Counted from the stretch's first letter, positions 1-6,473 are shown. The stretch is 6,892 bases of DNA from an uncultured Streptococcus sp. (GCA_916049935.1 CAJZJI010000040.1:1-6892), one strand, 5' to 3'. Notes: generated from the letters alone by a model not told the origin. Numbers and translations: made by a program.

Positions 1-414
1 AACTTGCCATTTGCGGATGAATCCTGCGGGACGCTGTTAAATATTTTAACGCCGTCGAACTACCAAGAATTTATGCGCGTGTTGGCTCCAGGAGGGACGC
101 TCGTTAAAGTCATCCCTGGCAATGATTATTTAACAGAGCTCCGCCAACAGCTCTATCGTTCAAATCCGGATAAACAAACGTATTCGAATGCGGACATTCT
201 AGAACGCGTGAAGACTGAATGCCCTCAAGTAACATTTGAAGAAGTGCGCTACACGGTGGATTTAACCGAAGAAATCTATCGCCATTTACTCGAAATGACG
301 CCTTTATACTGGGGAGCAAGCGACGAAGATAAGGCTTATAGCAATGCGCACCCGCTCTCGCAAGTAACGGTGCACTATGTTGTGGCTATCGTGAAAAAAG
401 CCGAAAACAAATAG
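1..414 (+). CDS. rlmA: 23S rRNA (guanine-N1)-methyltransferase, RlmA family, C-terminal part (5' truncated by window edge)
   Basis: This S-adenosylmethionine-dependent enzyme methylates N1 of a guanine in helix 35 of 23S rRNA. Gram-positive members (RlmA-II/TlrB type) act on G748 and Gram-negative RlmA-I on G745. The frame is open from base 1 and ends with TAG at 412-414, leaving 137 codons, about half of the usual 270-290 residues. The zinc-finger N-terminus and the SAM glycine motif lie outside the window. What remains fits the second half of the fold: NLPFAD at the very start (the LPF[AS]D strand of RlmA), a LAPGG turn at residues 28-32, and then VIPGNDYLTELRQQLY at residues 37-52, closely like the family's PGPRHLxELKxxIY stretch. 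The remainder is the C-terminal substrate-side region. Codon 2 is TTG, but it is internal and not the start. The type II assignment is inferred from the host group. No terminator is visible in the 46 bases before the next gene. Confidence 0.83.
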   Translation, partial: NLPFADESCGTLLNILTPSNYQEFMRVLAPGGTLVKVIPGNDYLTELRQQLYRSNPDKQTYSNADILERVKTECPQVTFEEVRYTVDLTEEIYRHLLEMTPLYWGASDEDKAYSNAHPLSQVTVHYVVAIVKKAENK

Positions 415-422
415 GAAAAGTA

Positions 423-431
423 TGGTATAAT
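423..431 (+). promoter_or_regulatory. Extended -10 promoter for the 492-residue gene
   Basis: TGGTATAAT is a perfect TATAAT at 426-431 with the TGn extension directly before it. It lies 9 bases after the rlmA stop. About 17 bases upstream, at 403-408, I see GAAAAC, which is not a recognisable -35 box, so the extension probably compensates. The start site would be about 438, giving a leader of about 23 nt that carries AGGAGG (448-453) seven bases before ATG. Confidence 0.65.
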
Positions 432-460
432 AAACTTATTAACAAGCAGGAGGCCTAATA

Positions 461-1939
461 ATGGGATTCAAAGATTTATTTTCTCGTAAAAAAGAAGAAC
501 CGAAAGTAGAAGAAAAACCGGTTCAACCAGAAGAAAAAAAGGAAGAGAAAAAGGAAGAAAAACAGGTAGTTGAGCCTGCTCCAAAACAAGTAGAAGAACA
601 AAAAGAAACTGAAGAACCACGTGTATTCACTGTGGGGATTGAATATGTATACTCTGTTTCAAAAGACTCACCAGATATGGTCGTTGCCGGACAAGTCAAT
701 GGAACAGTGAAAGTCGGGGATGAAGTCCTCCTTACAAAATTAGGTAGCGACGACGATGAACCGTTTAGAACTGCGGTTTACGGAATTCAAGTCGGCGAAG
801 ATCGCGTGATGGAAGCGACGAATCAAAAAGCCGTTCTATGGGTGGAAGATGCGACAAAATTCTTCCCATATGTCGGAACAGTGCTTCACTCTGAAGGCGT
901 TACTGAAAAACAATTATACTCTGCATACATTAACGCATTAGGCGAACGCTTTATCGGTGTTGAAGGTGGCGTGCTTACAGATATGGACCGCGCACATTTA
1001 ACAGTATCGGACGTGGCCGAAATTTGGCGACTTCTTTTATGGTATTGCAACGCGAATGCGGAAAACGATACGGATGAAACACGTGAAGAAAACTTCAATA
1101 AGATTCGCACACTTGTCATGATGGTTCGCGACAAATTATTCCTTTTAGATGGTATTTACGCGGTTTATTCTAAGAAAACGGGTGAACCATACTTATTTGC
1201 AAAAACAACGACAACCGATAGCGATAACTATGTCACTTCACCGCCAATGGTTCATTTCGTAACGAAGGCGTTTAAAGAAAACTTGAAAGAACAAAATGAA
1301 GATACGGAAGACTTAGAACTTCGCTATATCGACAATGGAGAAGATAAAGAAGGTATTCGAAACTTCATTAGAGAAGTCGTTTTACTCGACGGTGCGCAAG
1401 GCGTTCGCATCCTTTCTGAATATACTGCGATTGCAGCAGAGGGATTGATTGAGTTTCCAAACTACGAAGGTATGCGTGATGTCGACATTCCTGTAGAAAA
1501 CCCAGGATTGGTTCGCTGGCTGCTTCTTCTAGGTCAATTAGGAAAACCAGATACTCCTGAAAAAGAATTCCTACATGAAATGTACTTCTATTTCTTCGGA
1601 CAAGAATTATTGAAGTCTACGTTCATCGTGCCAATGCGTACTCATGGTGAAATTCCACAAGCCAACGAAAATGGTGTAACAAGTTTCAAAGAAGGCATGA
1701 CGTTTGATTTAGCGATGGTCGAAGGAAGAGATAAGGAACAAGCCTTGATGTTCTTCACAGACTGGCTACGATTCCGCCAAAAATTCAAAGAAGAGTGGCA
1801 AGGGCTTATGCAACCACTCGATGGCAACCTAGGACTTCATGATGTAATCATCAACGGAACAGGAAACCCAGAAGCAGGTGCCTATATTACAGAAAGCATC
1901 TTCAACAAAATTAAAGAAGCGCACAAAAAAGACGCATAA
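461..1939 (+). CDS. Uncharacterised protein: charged tail, EF-Tu domain-2-like barrel, two SseB-like domains
   Basis: Function not recognised. The start is ATG at 461, with AGGAGG seven bases upstream. Residues 1-12 (MGFKDLFSRKKE) are short and amphipathic. Residues 11-53 are a low-complexity Glu/Lys/Pro/Gln tail, probably disordered. Residues about 55-130 read like domain 2 of EF-Tu-type GTPases: a FTVGIEYVYSVS strand, VVAGQVNGTVKVGDEVLL, then a YGIQVGEDRVMEATNQKAVLWV strand pair. No P-loop or other GTPase motif is present. Residues about 229-317 (IYAVYSKKTGEPYLFAKT, then VHFVTKAFKENLKE, then LLDGAQGVRI) and about 385-475 (STFIVPMRTHGEIP, then LMFFTDWLRFRQKFKEEW, then MQPLDGNLGLHDVIIN) show the same order of elements. 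They resemble SseB N-terminal domains (enhanced serine sensitivity family). There is no signal peptide or membrane helix, so a cytosolic protein is likely. The domain names rest on pattern reading only. It is a single-gene unit with its own promoter and terminator. Confidence 0.72.
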   Translation: MGFKDLFSRKKEEPKVEEKPVQPEEKKEEKKEEKQVVEPAPKQVEEQKETEEPRVFTVGIEYVYSVSKDSPDMVVAGQVNGTVKVGDEVLLTKLGSDDDEPFRTAVYGIQVGEDRVMEATNQKAVLWVEDATKFFPYVGTVLHSEGVTEKQLYSAYINALGERFIGVEGGVLTDMDRAHLTVSDVAEIWRLLLWYCNANAENDTDETREENFNKIRTLVMMVRDKLFLLDGIYAVYSKKTGEPYLFAKTTTTDSDNYVTSPPMVHFVTKAFKENLKEQNEDTEDLELRYIDNGEDKEGIRNFIREVVLLDGAQGVRILSEYTAIAAEGLIEFPNYEGMRDVDIPVENPGLVRWLLLLGQLGKPDTPEKEFLHEMYFYFFGQELLKSTFIVPMRTHGEIPQANENGVTSFKEGMTFDLAMVEGRDKEQALMFFTDWLRFRQKFKEEWQGLMQPLDGNLGLHDVIINGTGNPEAGAYITESIFNKIKEAHKKDA

Positions 1940-1944
1940 TGCTT

Positions 1945-1973
1945 AAGGACTCACAGTGTGGGTCCTTGTTTTT
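1945..1973 (+). terminator. Intrinsic terminator after the 492-residue gene
   Basis: AAGGAC (1945-1950) pairs with GTCCTT (1962-1967). The stem extends inward by a T-G wobble and CAC/GTG to a 3-base AGT loop, about 10 bp in all. TTTTT follows at 1969-1973 after one G. It begins 6 bases after the stop codon. The reverse strand has no matching T-run, so it works in one direction only. The following stretch, 1975-2077, is T-rich and holds no gene or clear element that I can see. Confidence 0.88.
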
Positions 1974-2077
1974 GTCTAAACGGCAATGTTTATAGCTGTT
2001 TTTGAGGCTGCTTTTATGCTGAAAAGGGTCCATTTTTCTCTTGTTTTAAATTTCTTACACTTTTCTTAACTTTTCAG

Positions 2078-2106
2078 TTGATTTTTTCTTAGAAAAGCGC
2101 TATTAT
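2078..2106 (+). promoter_or_regulatory. Sigma-A promoter in the gap upstream of queG
   Basis: TTGATT at 2078-2083 and TATTAT at 2101-2106 are separated by exactly 17 bases. The start site would be about 2113. The spacer contains a small inverted repeat, TTTTC-TTA-GAAAA (2084-2096), which could bind a regulator or be chance in T-rich DNA. The transcript would run into the structured segment ending at 2206. Confidence 0.6.
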
Positions 2107-2112
2107 ACAAAT

Positions 2113-2206
2113 AATCTTTTGCTCTGTAATTCATTTTGCACGGCAAGAGATGTTCGACTAACGTTAACTTTCGCAGTGTTTACACCGAAGGCTAGCGTTT
2201 TTTTTT
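2113..2206 (+). ncRNA. Candidate ~95-nt small RNA or leader attenuator
   Basis: This segment lies between a promoter (2078-2106) and a strong terminator (2160-2206), and it folds by eye into two hairpins. Hairpin 1 pairs CTTTTGC (2116-2122) with GCAAGAG (2143-2149), seven pairs with one G-U, around a 20-base loop. A ten-base linker follows, then the terminator hairpin. I do not recognise a known RNA family, and it does not resemble a preQ1 aptamer. A tiny ATG-TTC-GAC-TAA frame at 2150-2161 is probably meaningless. It could be an independent small RNA, or a leader whose terminator is conditionally bypassed to give extra queG mRNA. The separate queG promoter at 2225-2252 favours independence. 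The ends are inferred and may be off by several bases. Confidence 0.5.
2160..2206 (+). terminator. Strong intrinsic terminator between 492-residue gene and queG
   Basis: AACGTTA (2160-2166) pairs with TAGCGTT (2193-2199). After one A-C mismatch, CTTTCG (2168-2173) pairs with CGAAGG (2186-2191). After a two-base bulge, GTG pairs with CAC (2176-2178 with 2183-2185). The stem totals about 16 pairs, including two G-U. A run of nine T follows (2198-2206), the first two inside the stem. No upstream coding gene needs it, because the 492-residue gene already has a terminator at 1945-1973. This is the main argument for a separate short transcript here. Confidence 0.85.
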
Positions 2207-2224
2207 GCTCAAAATTTAGACACT

Positions 2225-2252
2225 TTGTGATAAAAGAGAAGTATAGTACAAT
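2225..2252 (+). promoter_or_regulatory. Promoter of the queG-trmL operon
   Basis: TTGTGA at 2225-2230 and TACAAT at 2247-2252, with a 16-base spacer. The start site would be about 2259, giving a leader of only about 22 nt to the ATG at 2281. That leaves no room for a riboswitch after this promoter. The -35 box is weak (four of six matches). Confidence 0.5.
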
Positions 2253-2268
2253 AGATAGGAAGAAAGAG

Positions 2269-2274
2269 AGGAGG
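2269..2274 (+). promoter_or_regulatory. Ribosome binding site fixing the queG start
   Basis: AGGAGG lies six bases before ATG at 2281. This sets the start there rather than at upstream in-frame codons near 2119, which lie inside the small-RNA and terminator region and before the operon promoter. Confidence 0.88.
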
Positions 2275-2280
2275 TTTTTG

Positions 2281-3489
2281 ATGGATACAGCAGTCTTAAA
2301 ACAGAAAATTATCGCTAAAAGTAAAGAGCTTGGCATCGATAAGATTGGTTTTGCTTCTGCCGAGCCGTTTACGCACTTAGAAGAGAGCATGCGTCGTTCC
2401 AAAGAACTCGGCCATACGACAGGATTTGAGCATCCAGTGCTAGAAGAGCGTATTTATCCTGAGAAAATCTTCGACACTCCAAAAACCATTATTTCCATCG
2501 CGCTGGCGTATCCGACACTTCCAAAGAATAAGCCGGAACGTGTGAAGGGAGAGCGTCGCGGGGCCTTTGCGCGGGCTTCGTGGGGGGAGGATTATCACTT
2601 TATTCTCTCAAGACGCATGGAAGCACTGATTAACTACATCAAAGAAGAAGTTCAAGACGAAGATTCCAGATTTAAGCCGATGGTCGACACCGGTGAATTA
2701 ATCGATGTCCGCGTGGCTGAGCGTGCAGGAATCGGCTTTGTCGGCAAGAATGGGCTTCTCATTACGAAGGAATTTGGCTCGTATGTCTACTTAGGGGAGC
2801 TGATTACGAATATCGAGTTTCCAACTGACAAAATGGTGGACTACGGATGCGGCGATTGTACGCGCTGTGTGGATTTCTGTCCAACCGGTGCGCTACTGGG
2901 CGATGGGCGTATGAATGCCATGCGCTGCTTGTCGTATCAGACGCAGACGAAGGGCTTTATGCCGCAAGAGTTTCGTAAAAAAATCGGTCATGTGATTTAC
3001 GGCTGTGATATTTGCCAGCAAGTGTGTCCGTATAATAAGGGGAAAGATTTCCACTTGCATCCTGAAATGGAGCCATCTGTTGAGGAGACGCATCCGCTAT
3101 TGAAACCGCTCGTGACGATTTCGAATAAGGAATTCAAGGAGCGCTTTGGTCAAATGGCTGGATCGTGGCGTGGGAAGAAGCCGTTGCAGCGAAATGCGAT
3201 TATCGCCCTGGCCAACTACCGCGATAAAACGGCGGTGCCACTGCTGCTTCGTGTCATGAAAGAAGATATGCGTCCTGTGATGAAGGGAACCGCAGCATGG
3301 GCTGTTGCAGAAATCGTAAATGAGTCGAATGAAGAGATGATTCATTATTTTAACGAGCAAAAAGCAGCCGCAACGAAGAAACTCGAATCGCTCGAAAATC
3401 CATCTAAGGAAGATATCGAGTTAATTGAAGAATTAGACAAAGCAATTGTAGTCTTACAAGAAAAATATAGAGAAGAGGCAACCAAATGA
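2281..3489 (+). CDS. queG: Epoxyqueuosine reductase QueG
   Basis: QueG catalyses the last step of queuosine synthesis, reducing epoxyqueuosine at position 34 of tRNAs with GUN anticodons (Tyr, His, Asn, Asp). It uses cobalamin and two [4Fe-4S] clusters in the cytoplasm. The protein has 402 residues, slightly longer than the usual 370-390. Residues 1-185 form the cobalamin/catalytic region, with the signature [20 protein letters not shown] at about 135-154; D136 is the likely conserved acid. The ferredoxin-like part carries C190, C193, C196 and C200 (CxxCxxCxxxCP), C216 (RCLSYQT), and C242, C245 and C249 (CDICQQVCP), eight cysteines for two clusters. Residues 293-350 look like HEAT-type helices ([16 protein letters not shown] and TAAWAVAEI), as expected for binding the tRNA anticodon arm. 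The tail from 355 is Glu/Lys-rich and probably coiled coil, and accounts for the extra length. The gene overlaps trmL by four bases (ATGA). Family assignment is firm. Confidence 0.95.
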   Translation: MDTAVLKQKIIAKSKELGIDKIGFASAEPFTHLEESMRRSKELGHTTGFEHPVLEERIYPEKIFDTPKTIISIALAYPTLPKNKPERVKGERRGAFARASWGEDYHFILSRRMEALINYIKEEVQDEDSRFKPMVDTGELIDVRVAERAGIGFVGKNGLLITKEFGSYVYLGELITNIEFPTDKMVDYGCGDCTRCVDFCPTGALLGDGRMNAMRCLSYQTQTKGFMPQEFRKKIGHVIYGCDICQQVCPYNKGKDFHLHPEMEPSVEETHPLLKPLVTISNKEFKERFGQMAGSWRGKKPLQRNAIIALANYRDKTAVPLLLRVMKEDMRPVMKGTAAWAVAEIVNESNEEMIHYFNEQKAAATKKLESLENPSKEDIELIEELDKAIVVLQEKYREEATK

Positions 3490-3995
3490 CGGTGAATCAT
3501 ATCGTATTATTTGAACCACAAATCCCAGCCAATACTGGGAATATCGCAAGAACCTGTGCGGCGACGAATTCGCCACTGCACTTGATTGAACCGCTTGGAT
3601 TCTCGACAGATGACAAGCACTTAAAACGCGCGGGGCTTGATTATTGGCATGATGTCGATATTACGTATCACAAATCCCTTGAAGCGTTCCTGGAGTATTT
3701 AGGAGAACGACCATTATATTTAATTACAAAATTCGCCAACCATACGTATGATGAGGTGGATTTAGCCCGCGATGAGGAGCAATTCTTCATGTTCGGGAAA
3801 GAAACAACCGGCCTTCCTGAAGAGTTTATGCGTGAAAACGAAGAGAAATGCTTGCGTCTTCCGATGAACGATACGCATGTACGTTCATTGAATTTATCGA
3901 ATACGGCAGCGATTGTCGTGTACGAAGCGCTTCGCCAACAACGTTTTGCAGGGCTTGAACTCGTGCACACGTATGACCATGATAAATTGAAGTAG
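3486..3995 (+). CDS. trmL: tRNA (cytidine/uridine-34-2'-O)-methyltransferase TrmL
   Basis: This SPOUT-fold, SAM-dependent enzyme 2'-O-methylates the wobble nucleotide of tRNA-Leu isoacceptors (CAA and modified UAA anticodons), stabilising decoding. Bacillus homologues were formerly called CspR. At 169 residues it is a normal minimalist single-domain member, acting as a dimer with a trefoil knot. Visible motifs are [11 protein letters not shown] at 16-26 (SPOUT motif 1, with N16 and R22), [12 protein letters not shown] at 103-114 (motif 2), and [20 protein letters not shown] at 123-142 (motif 3, knot and cofactor site). The start ATG at 3486 overlaps the queG stop as ATGA, and AGAAGAGG at about 3472-3479 is its ribosome binding site, so translation is probably coupled to queG. 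Pairing with queG makes sense because both act on tRNA position 34, though on different tRNAs. Confidence 0.95.
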   Translation: MTVNHIVLFEPQIPANTGNIARTCAATNSPLHLIEPLGFSTDDKHLKRAGLDYWHDVDITYHKSLEAFLEYLGERPLYLITKFANHTYDEVDLARDEEQFFMFGKETTGLPEEFMRENEEKCLRLPMNDTHVRSLNLSNTAAIVVYEALRQQRFAGLELVHTYDHDKLK

Positions 3996-4004
3996 GTGAC
4001 AGGG

Positions 4005-4160
4005 ATGAATCAAAACTTATATCAATGTATTGTGTACGCCATTTGTGCGATTGCCTTTGTGATTTTAGCGTTCGTTTCGAAGCCCCTCTACGGAATTGTG
4101 GCAGTATTATTTGCGATTTCTTCAGTGGTCAATGGGATTCGTTATTTCAAAGAGAAGTAA
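4005..4160 (+). CDS. 51-residue two-helix membrane peptide
   Basis: No family recognised. The ATG at 4005 lies nine bases after the trmL stop. AGGTGA (3994-3999) overlaps that stop and sits five bases before the ATG. The reading frame ends in TAA at 4158-4160. The protein starts MNQNLYQC, then has a hydrophobic stretch at about residues 8-24 (IVYAICAIAFVILAFVS) and a second at about 28-43 (LYGIVAVLFAISSVVNG), joined by a short SKP turn. It ends in the basic tail IRYFKEK. This is the pattern of a small helical-hairpin membrane protein with no catalytic motif. Its spacing from trmL marks it as the third gene of the operon. It could be a small stress or regulatory membrane peptide. The translation signals and clear two-helix pattern argue that it is real. 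Confidence 0.7.
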   Translation: MNQNLYQCIVYAICAIAFVILAFVSKPLYGIVAVLFAISSVVNGIRYFKEK

Positions 4161-4162
4161 AA

Positions 4163-4190
4163 TTGCAAAATGAGGCTAGTTATGATACAG
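4163..4190 (+). promoter_or_regulatory. Weak possible promoter for the argS leader
   Basis: TATGAT at 4181-4186 is a good -10 match, but the best -35 candidate, TTGCAA (4163-4168), is only 12 bases away. Taking GATACA (4185-4190) as the -10 restores a 16-base spacer but matches the consensus poorly. A start near 4193 would suit the T-box leader. Transcription may instead come mainly from the queG operon, since no terminator lies between. Confidence 0.35.
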
Positions 4191-4192
4191 TG

Positions 4193-4435
4193 GATGACAG
4201 TTAAATAGCAAAATTGATGAAAAAGAGAGTAGTTTTTAACCGAATGTATTAGCGAGTTGGAAGGGTGAAAGCCAACCATTCATTAAAAATGAACCGCACT
4301 TTTGAAATGATTATTTGAAATGTAGGATAATCCGGATTCGCCGTTACCGAGTAAAGTGGCTCAATTTGAGCAAGCAGAGTGGTACCACGGGAATTCTCGT
4401 CTCTATATGACTGTCGTCGTATAGGGATTTTTTTG
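4193..4435 (+). promoter_or_regulatory. T-box leader of argS, arginine specifier CGC
   Basis: This cis-acting RNA senses uncharged tRNA-Arg and then prevents termination ahead of argS. Stem I shows the AGAGAGTAG element (4224-4232) and an apical GTTGG/CCAAC arm preceded by AGCGA. The specifier loop reads GAAC-CGC-ACT around 4291-4300, and CGC at 4295-4297 codes Arg and is followed by A, as usual. Stem III is GCTCAA-TT-TGAGC near 4359-4371. The antiterminator is AGAG (4376-4379), bulge TGGTACC (4380-4386), then ACGGG (4387-4391) pairing with CTCGT (4396-4400), and AGAG with CTCT (4401-4404). The bulge TGGT matches a 3' end of ACCA, so discriminator A. The terminator competes for 4400-4404. The 5' end is approximate. 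Confidence 0.9.
4400..4434 (+). terminator. Conditional terminator of the argS T-box
   Basis: TCTCTATATGAC (4400-4411) pairs with GTCGTATAGGGA (4416-4427) through 12 pairs, including two G-U, around a TGTC loop. Seven T follow (4428-4434). Its 5' strand contains the CTCT needed by the antiterminator, so the two folds exclude each other. Confidence 0.9.
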
Positions 4436-4482
4436 TGCAAATGGATATCCGAGTATAAAAACCAAAGAAAAGGAGAACAAAG

Positions 4483-6174
4483 ATGAATTATAAGAAAATT
4501 GTTGCAGAACAAATCGCAAAAACAGTCGGCGAGCATTTAAGCGTTGATGAAATCGTATCAATGATTGAAGTGCCTAAATATGCAAACCAAGGGGACCTAG
4601 CTTTCCCTGCATTTACACTTGCAAAAGTATTACGTAAAGCACCACAAGCTATCGCGACAGAAATCGTGGAAGCCGTTAGCGATAAGCATATCGAACGCGC
4701 AGAAGCAATGGGACCATACGCGAACTTCTTCTTAGAACGTAGCGCTTTTGCCGATGAAGTATTAAAAGAAGTCATAGAACTTGGCGCACATTACGGTGAC
4801 TGGGATTACGGTCAAGGACGTAAAGTCGTGATCGATATGTCTTCACCAAATATCGCGAAACCAATGTCAATGGGACATTTACGTTCAACAGTAATCGGGA
4901 ACGCGATTGCGAACCTTGAGAAAAAAGTGGGCTACGAGCCAATTCGTATCAACCACTTAGGAGATTGGGGAACACAATTCGGGAAACTCATCGAAGCGTA
5001 CAAATTATGGGGAAGCGAAGAGCTTGTAAAAGCAGATCCAATCGCAGAACTGATTAAATTGTACGTTCGTTTCCACGAAGAAGCAGAACTAGACCCAACG
5101 CTCGATGACAAAGGTCGTGCATGGTTCAAGAAACTAGAAGATGGAGACCCAGAAGCCGTTCGTTTATGGGAATGGTTCAGAAGTGAATCCTTAAAAGAAT
5201 TCAACCGCGTGTATGACTTACTCGGCGTGACATTTGATTCATACAACGGTGAAGCGTTCTATAACGACAAGATGGACGTTGTGGTCGACATGCTTGAAGA
5301 CGCCAACTTACTAAAAGTGGATAATGGCGCTACCATCGTAGACCTTGAAAAATATGATTTACCACCAGCATTAATTAAAAAATCAGACGGCGCAACATTA
5401 TATATGACACGTGACTTAGCAGCCGCAAACTACCGTAAGAATACTTATGATTTTGCAAAATGTATTTACGTGGTAGGGATGGAACAATCAAACCACTTCA
5501 AACAATTAAAAGCAGTCTTAAACGAATTAAACTTACCTTGGTCTGAAGATATCGTGCATATTCCATTCGGACTAATCACATTGAACGGTAAGAAATTATC
5601 GACACGTAAAGGAAAAATCATCCTTCTTGAAGGCGTGTTAAAAGAAGCGACAGAACTTGCGTTGAAACAAATCGAAGCGAAAAATCCATCGCTTGAAAAC
5701 AAAGAAGCAGTAGCACATGCTGTTGGGGTGGGTGCGGTAATTTTCCACGACTTGAAGAACGACCGTACAAATAACTTCGACTTCGCGCTTGAAGAAGTCG
5801 TGCAATTCGAAGGAGAAACAGGGCCATACGTACAATATACGCATGCTCGTGCGATGAGTATTTTACGTAAAGCCAACCATATTGTCGATACAAAAGAGGC
5901 GTTCTCATTAACAGACGATGATGCGTGGGAAGTATTGAAACTCATCGAAAACTATCCAAACGTTGTCCGCTTTGCTGAAGAAAAATGCGAACCATCAGCG
6001 ATTGCGAAATTCGTTATCAATTTAGCACAAGCGTTCAATAAATATTACGCACATACAAAAGTACTCGTTGAAGATGAAGCCTTCAACAGCCGTATCGCTT
6101 TAGTACAAACAACAGCAAGCATCCTAAAACAAGGCTTAGCGCTTCTTGGCGTAGCTGCTCCAGATGAAATGTAG
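4483..6174 (+). CDS. argS: Arginyl-tRNA synthetase
   Basis: This class I synthetase joins arginine to tRNA-Arg with ATP in the cytoplasm; ArgRS needs the tRNA present for amino-acid activation. The product is 563 residues, a normal length. The start ATG at 4483 follows AGGAG (4471-4475). Residues 1-110 are the N-terminal additional domain for the tRNA D-loop ([12 protein letters not shown] at 37-48). [17 protein letters not shown] at 120-136 is the ATP-binding site; the first His of the class I HxGH signature is Ser129, a variant I recall from lactic acid bacterial Arg[15 protein letters not shown] at 157-169 is the family signature. KLSTRKG at 371-377 replaces KMSKS. From about 447 ([17 protein letters not shown]) begins the DALR-type helical anticodon-binding domain, ending in [12 protein letters not shown]. 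Expression is controlled by the T-box in front, and the tyrS promoter starts 4 bases after the stop. Confidence 0.97.
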   Translation: MNYKKIVAEQIAKTVGEHLSVDEIVSMIEVPKYANQGDLAFPAFTLAKVLRKAPQAIATEIVEAVSDKHIERAEAMGPYANFFLERSAFADEVLKEVIELGAHYGDWDYGQGRKVVIDMSSPNIAKPMSMGHLRSTVIGNAIANLEKKVGYEPIRINHLGDWGTQFGKLIEAYKLWGSEELVKADPIAELIKLYVRFHEEAELDPTLDDKGRAWFKKLEDGDPEAVRLWEWFRSESLKEFNRVYDLLGVTFDSYNGEAFYNDKMDVVVDMLEDANLLKVDNGATIVDLEKYDLPPALIKKSDGATLYMTRDLAAANYRKNTYDFAKCIYVVGMEQSNHFKQLKAVLNELNLPWSEDIVHIPFGLITLNGKKLSTRKGKIILLEGVLKEATELALKQIEAKNPSLENKEAVAHAVGVGAVIFHDLKNDRTNNFDFALEEVVQFEGETGPYVQYTHARAMSILRKANHIVDTKEAFSLTDDDAWEVLKLIENYPNVVRFAEEKCEPSAIAKFVINLAQAFNKYYAHTKVLVEDEAFNSRIALVQTTASILKQGLALLGVAAPDEM

Positions 6175-6177
6175 TCA

Positions 6178-6206
6178 TTGACATCAAGTAGGATAAGCCG
6201 TATACT
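6178..6206 (+). promoter_or_regulatory. Strong sigma-A promoter of the tyrS leader
   Basis: A consensus TTGACA (6178-6183) and TATACT (6201-6206) are separated by 17 bases. It starts four bases after the argS stop, and the start site would be about 6213. This is the best promoter in the window, as expected when output is limited downstream by a T-box. Confidence 0.85.
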
Positions 6207-6212
6207 AAATGC

Positions 6213-6446
6213 ACATATAGAAGCAATGAACAAGCGCAGTAGTGGTTGTCCACGGGTGAAAGAAGAGAATTGTCGGTCGGTGCAAGACAATCCCCCACAT
6301 CCGCGAAGTACACTTGGGAGCTATCCGTCAGGACGTCTCATCCGCGATAAGGATGCTCGAGTGGATGATGCCTGGCATCGTCAACAAGGGTGGTAACACG
6401 GTGAAAATCGTCCCTAATAGTCTTTTTGGCTATTAGGGATTTTTTA
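6213..6446 (+). promoter_or_regulatory. T-box leader of tyrS, tyrosine specifier UAC
   Basis: This cis-acting RNA senses uncharged tRNA-Tyr and controls tyrS. Stem I shows AGTAG (near 6238-6242) and the apical AATTGTCGGTCGGTGCAAG element closed by ATTGT/ACAAT. The specifier loop reads GAAG-TAC-ACTT, with TAC (6309-6311) coding Tyr and followed by A. Then come hairpins CATCC/GGATG (6339-6355) and GATGATGC-CTG-GCATCGTC (6365-6383, stem III). The antiterminator is AGGG (6387-6390), bulge TGGTAAC (6391-6397), ACGGT (6398-6402), a GAAA loop, ATCGT (6407-6411) and CCCT (6412-6415). TGGT in the bulge predicts discriminator A, which suits tRNA-Tyr. A 72-codon open frame across this leader is not a gene. 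Confidence 0.94.
6411..6445 (+). terminator. Conditional terminator of the tyrS T-box
   Basis: TCCCTAATAG (6411-6420) and CTATTAGGGA (6430-6439) form ten perfect pairs around a nine-base loop, followed by six T (6440-6445). The 5' strand includes the CCCT used by the antiterminator. It may also end argS transcripts, since argS has no terminator of its own. Confidence 0.93.
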
Positions 6447-6473
6447 TTTACAAGAAAGAAGGGAAGAAACAAG

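Noticed and set aside
461..1939. Reading the 492-residue protein as a GTPase or as FtsY because of its acidic/basic N-terminal tail and EF-Tu-like segment
   Set aside because: No P-loop, no DxxG and no NKxD motif. Only the domain-2-like barrel is present.
2119..2280. Upstream extension of the queG reading frame giving 54 extra N-terminal residues
   Set aside because: The extension crosses the terminator at 2160-2206 and the operon promoter, and its sequence is unlike QueG. ATG 2281 has a well-placed AGGAGG and the expected N-terminus.
2113..2280. preQ1 riboswitch in front of queG
   Set aside because: The pathway would suit one, but I cannot find the small C-rich hairpin with the A-rich tail of the class I aptamer, and the promoter nearest queG leaves only about a 22-nt leader.
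5466..5945. 159-codon open frame on the minus strand inside argS
   Set aside because: Serine-rich composition typical of an antisense shadow, no ribosome binding site seen, and argS is unambiguous on the plus strand.
6178..6396. 72-codon open frame on the plus strand after argS
   Set aside because: It runs through the tyrS promoter and T-box stem I, and has no ribosome binding site or recognisable protein pattern.
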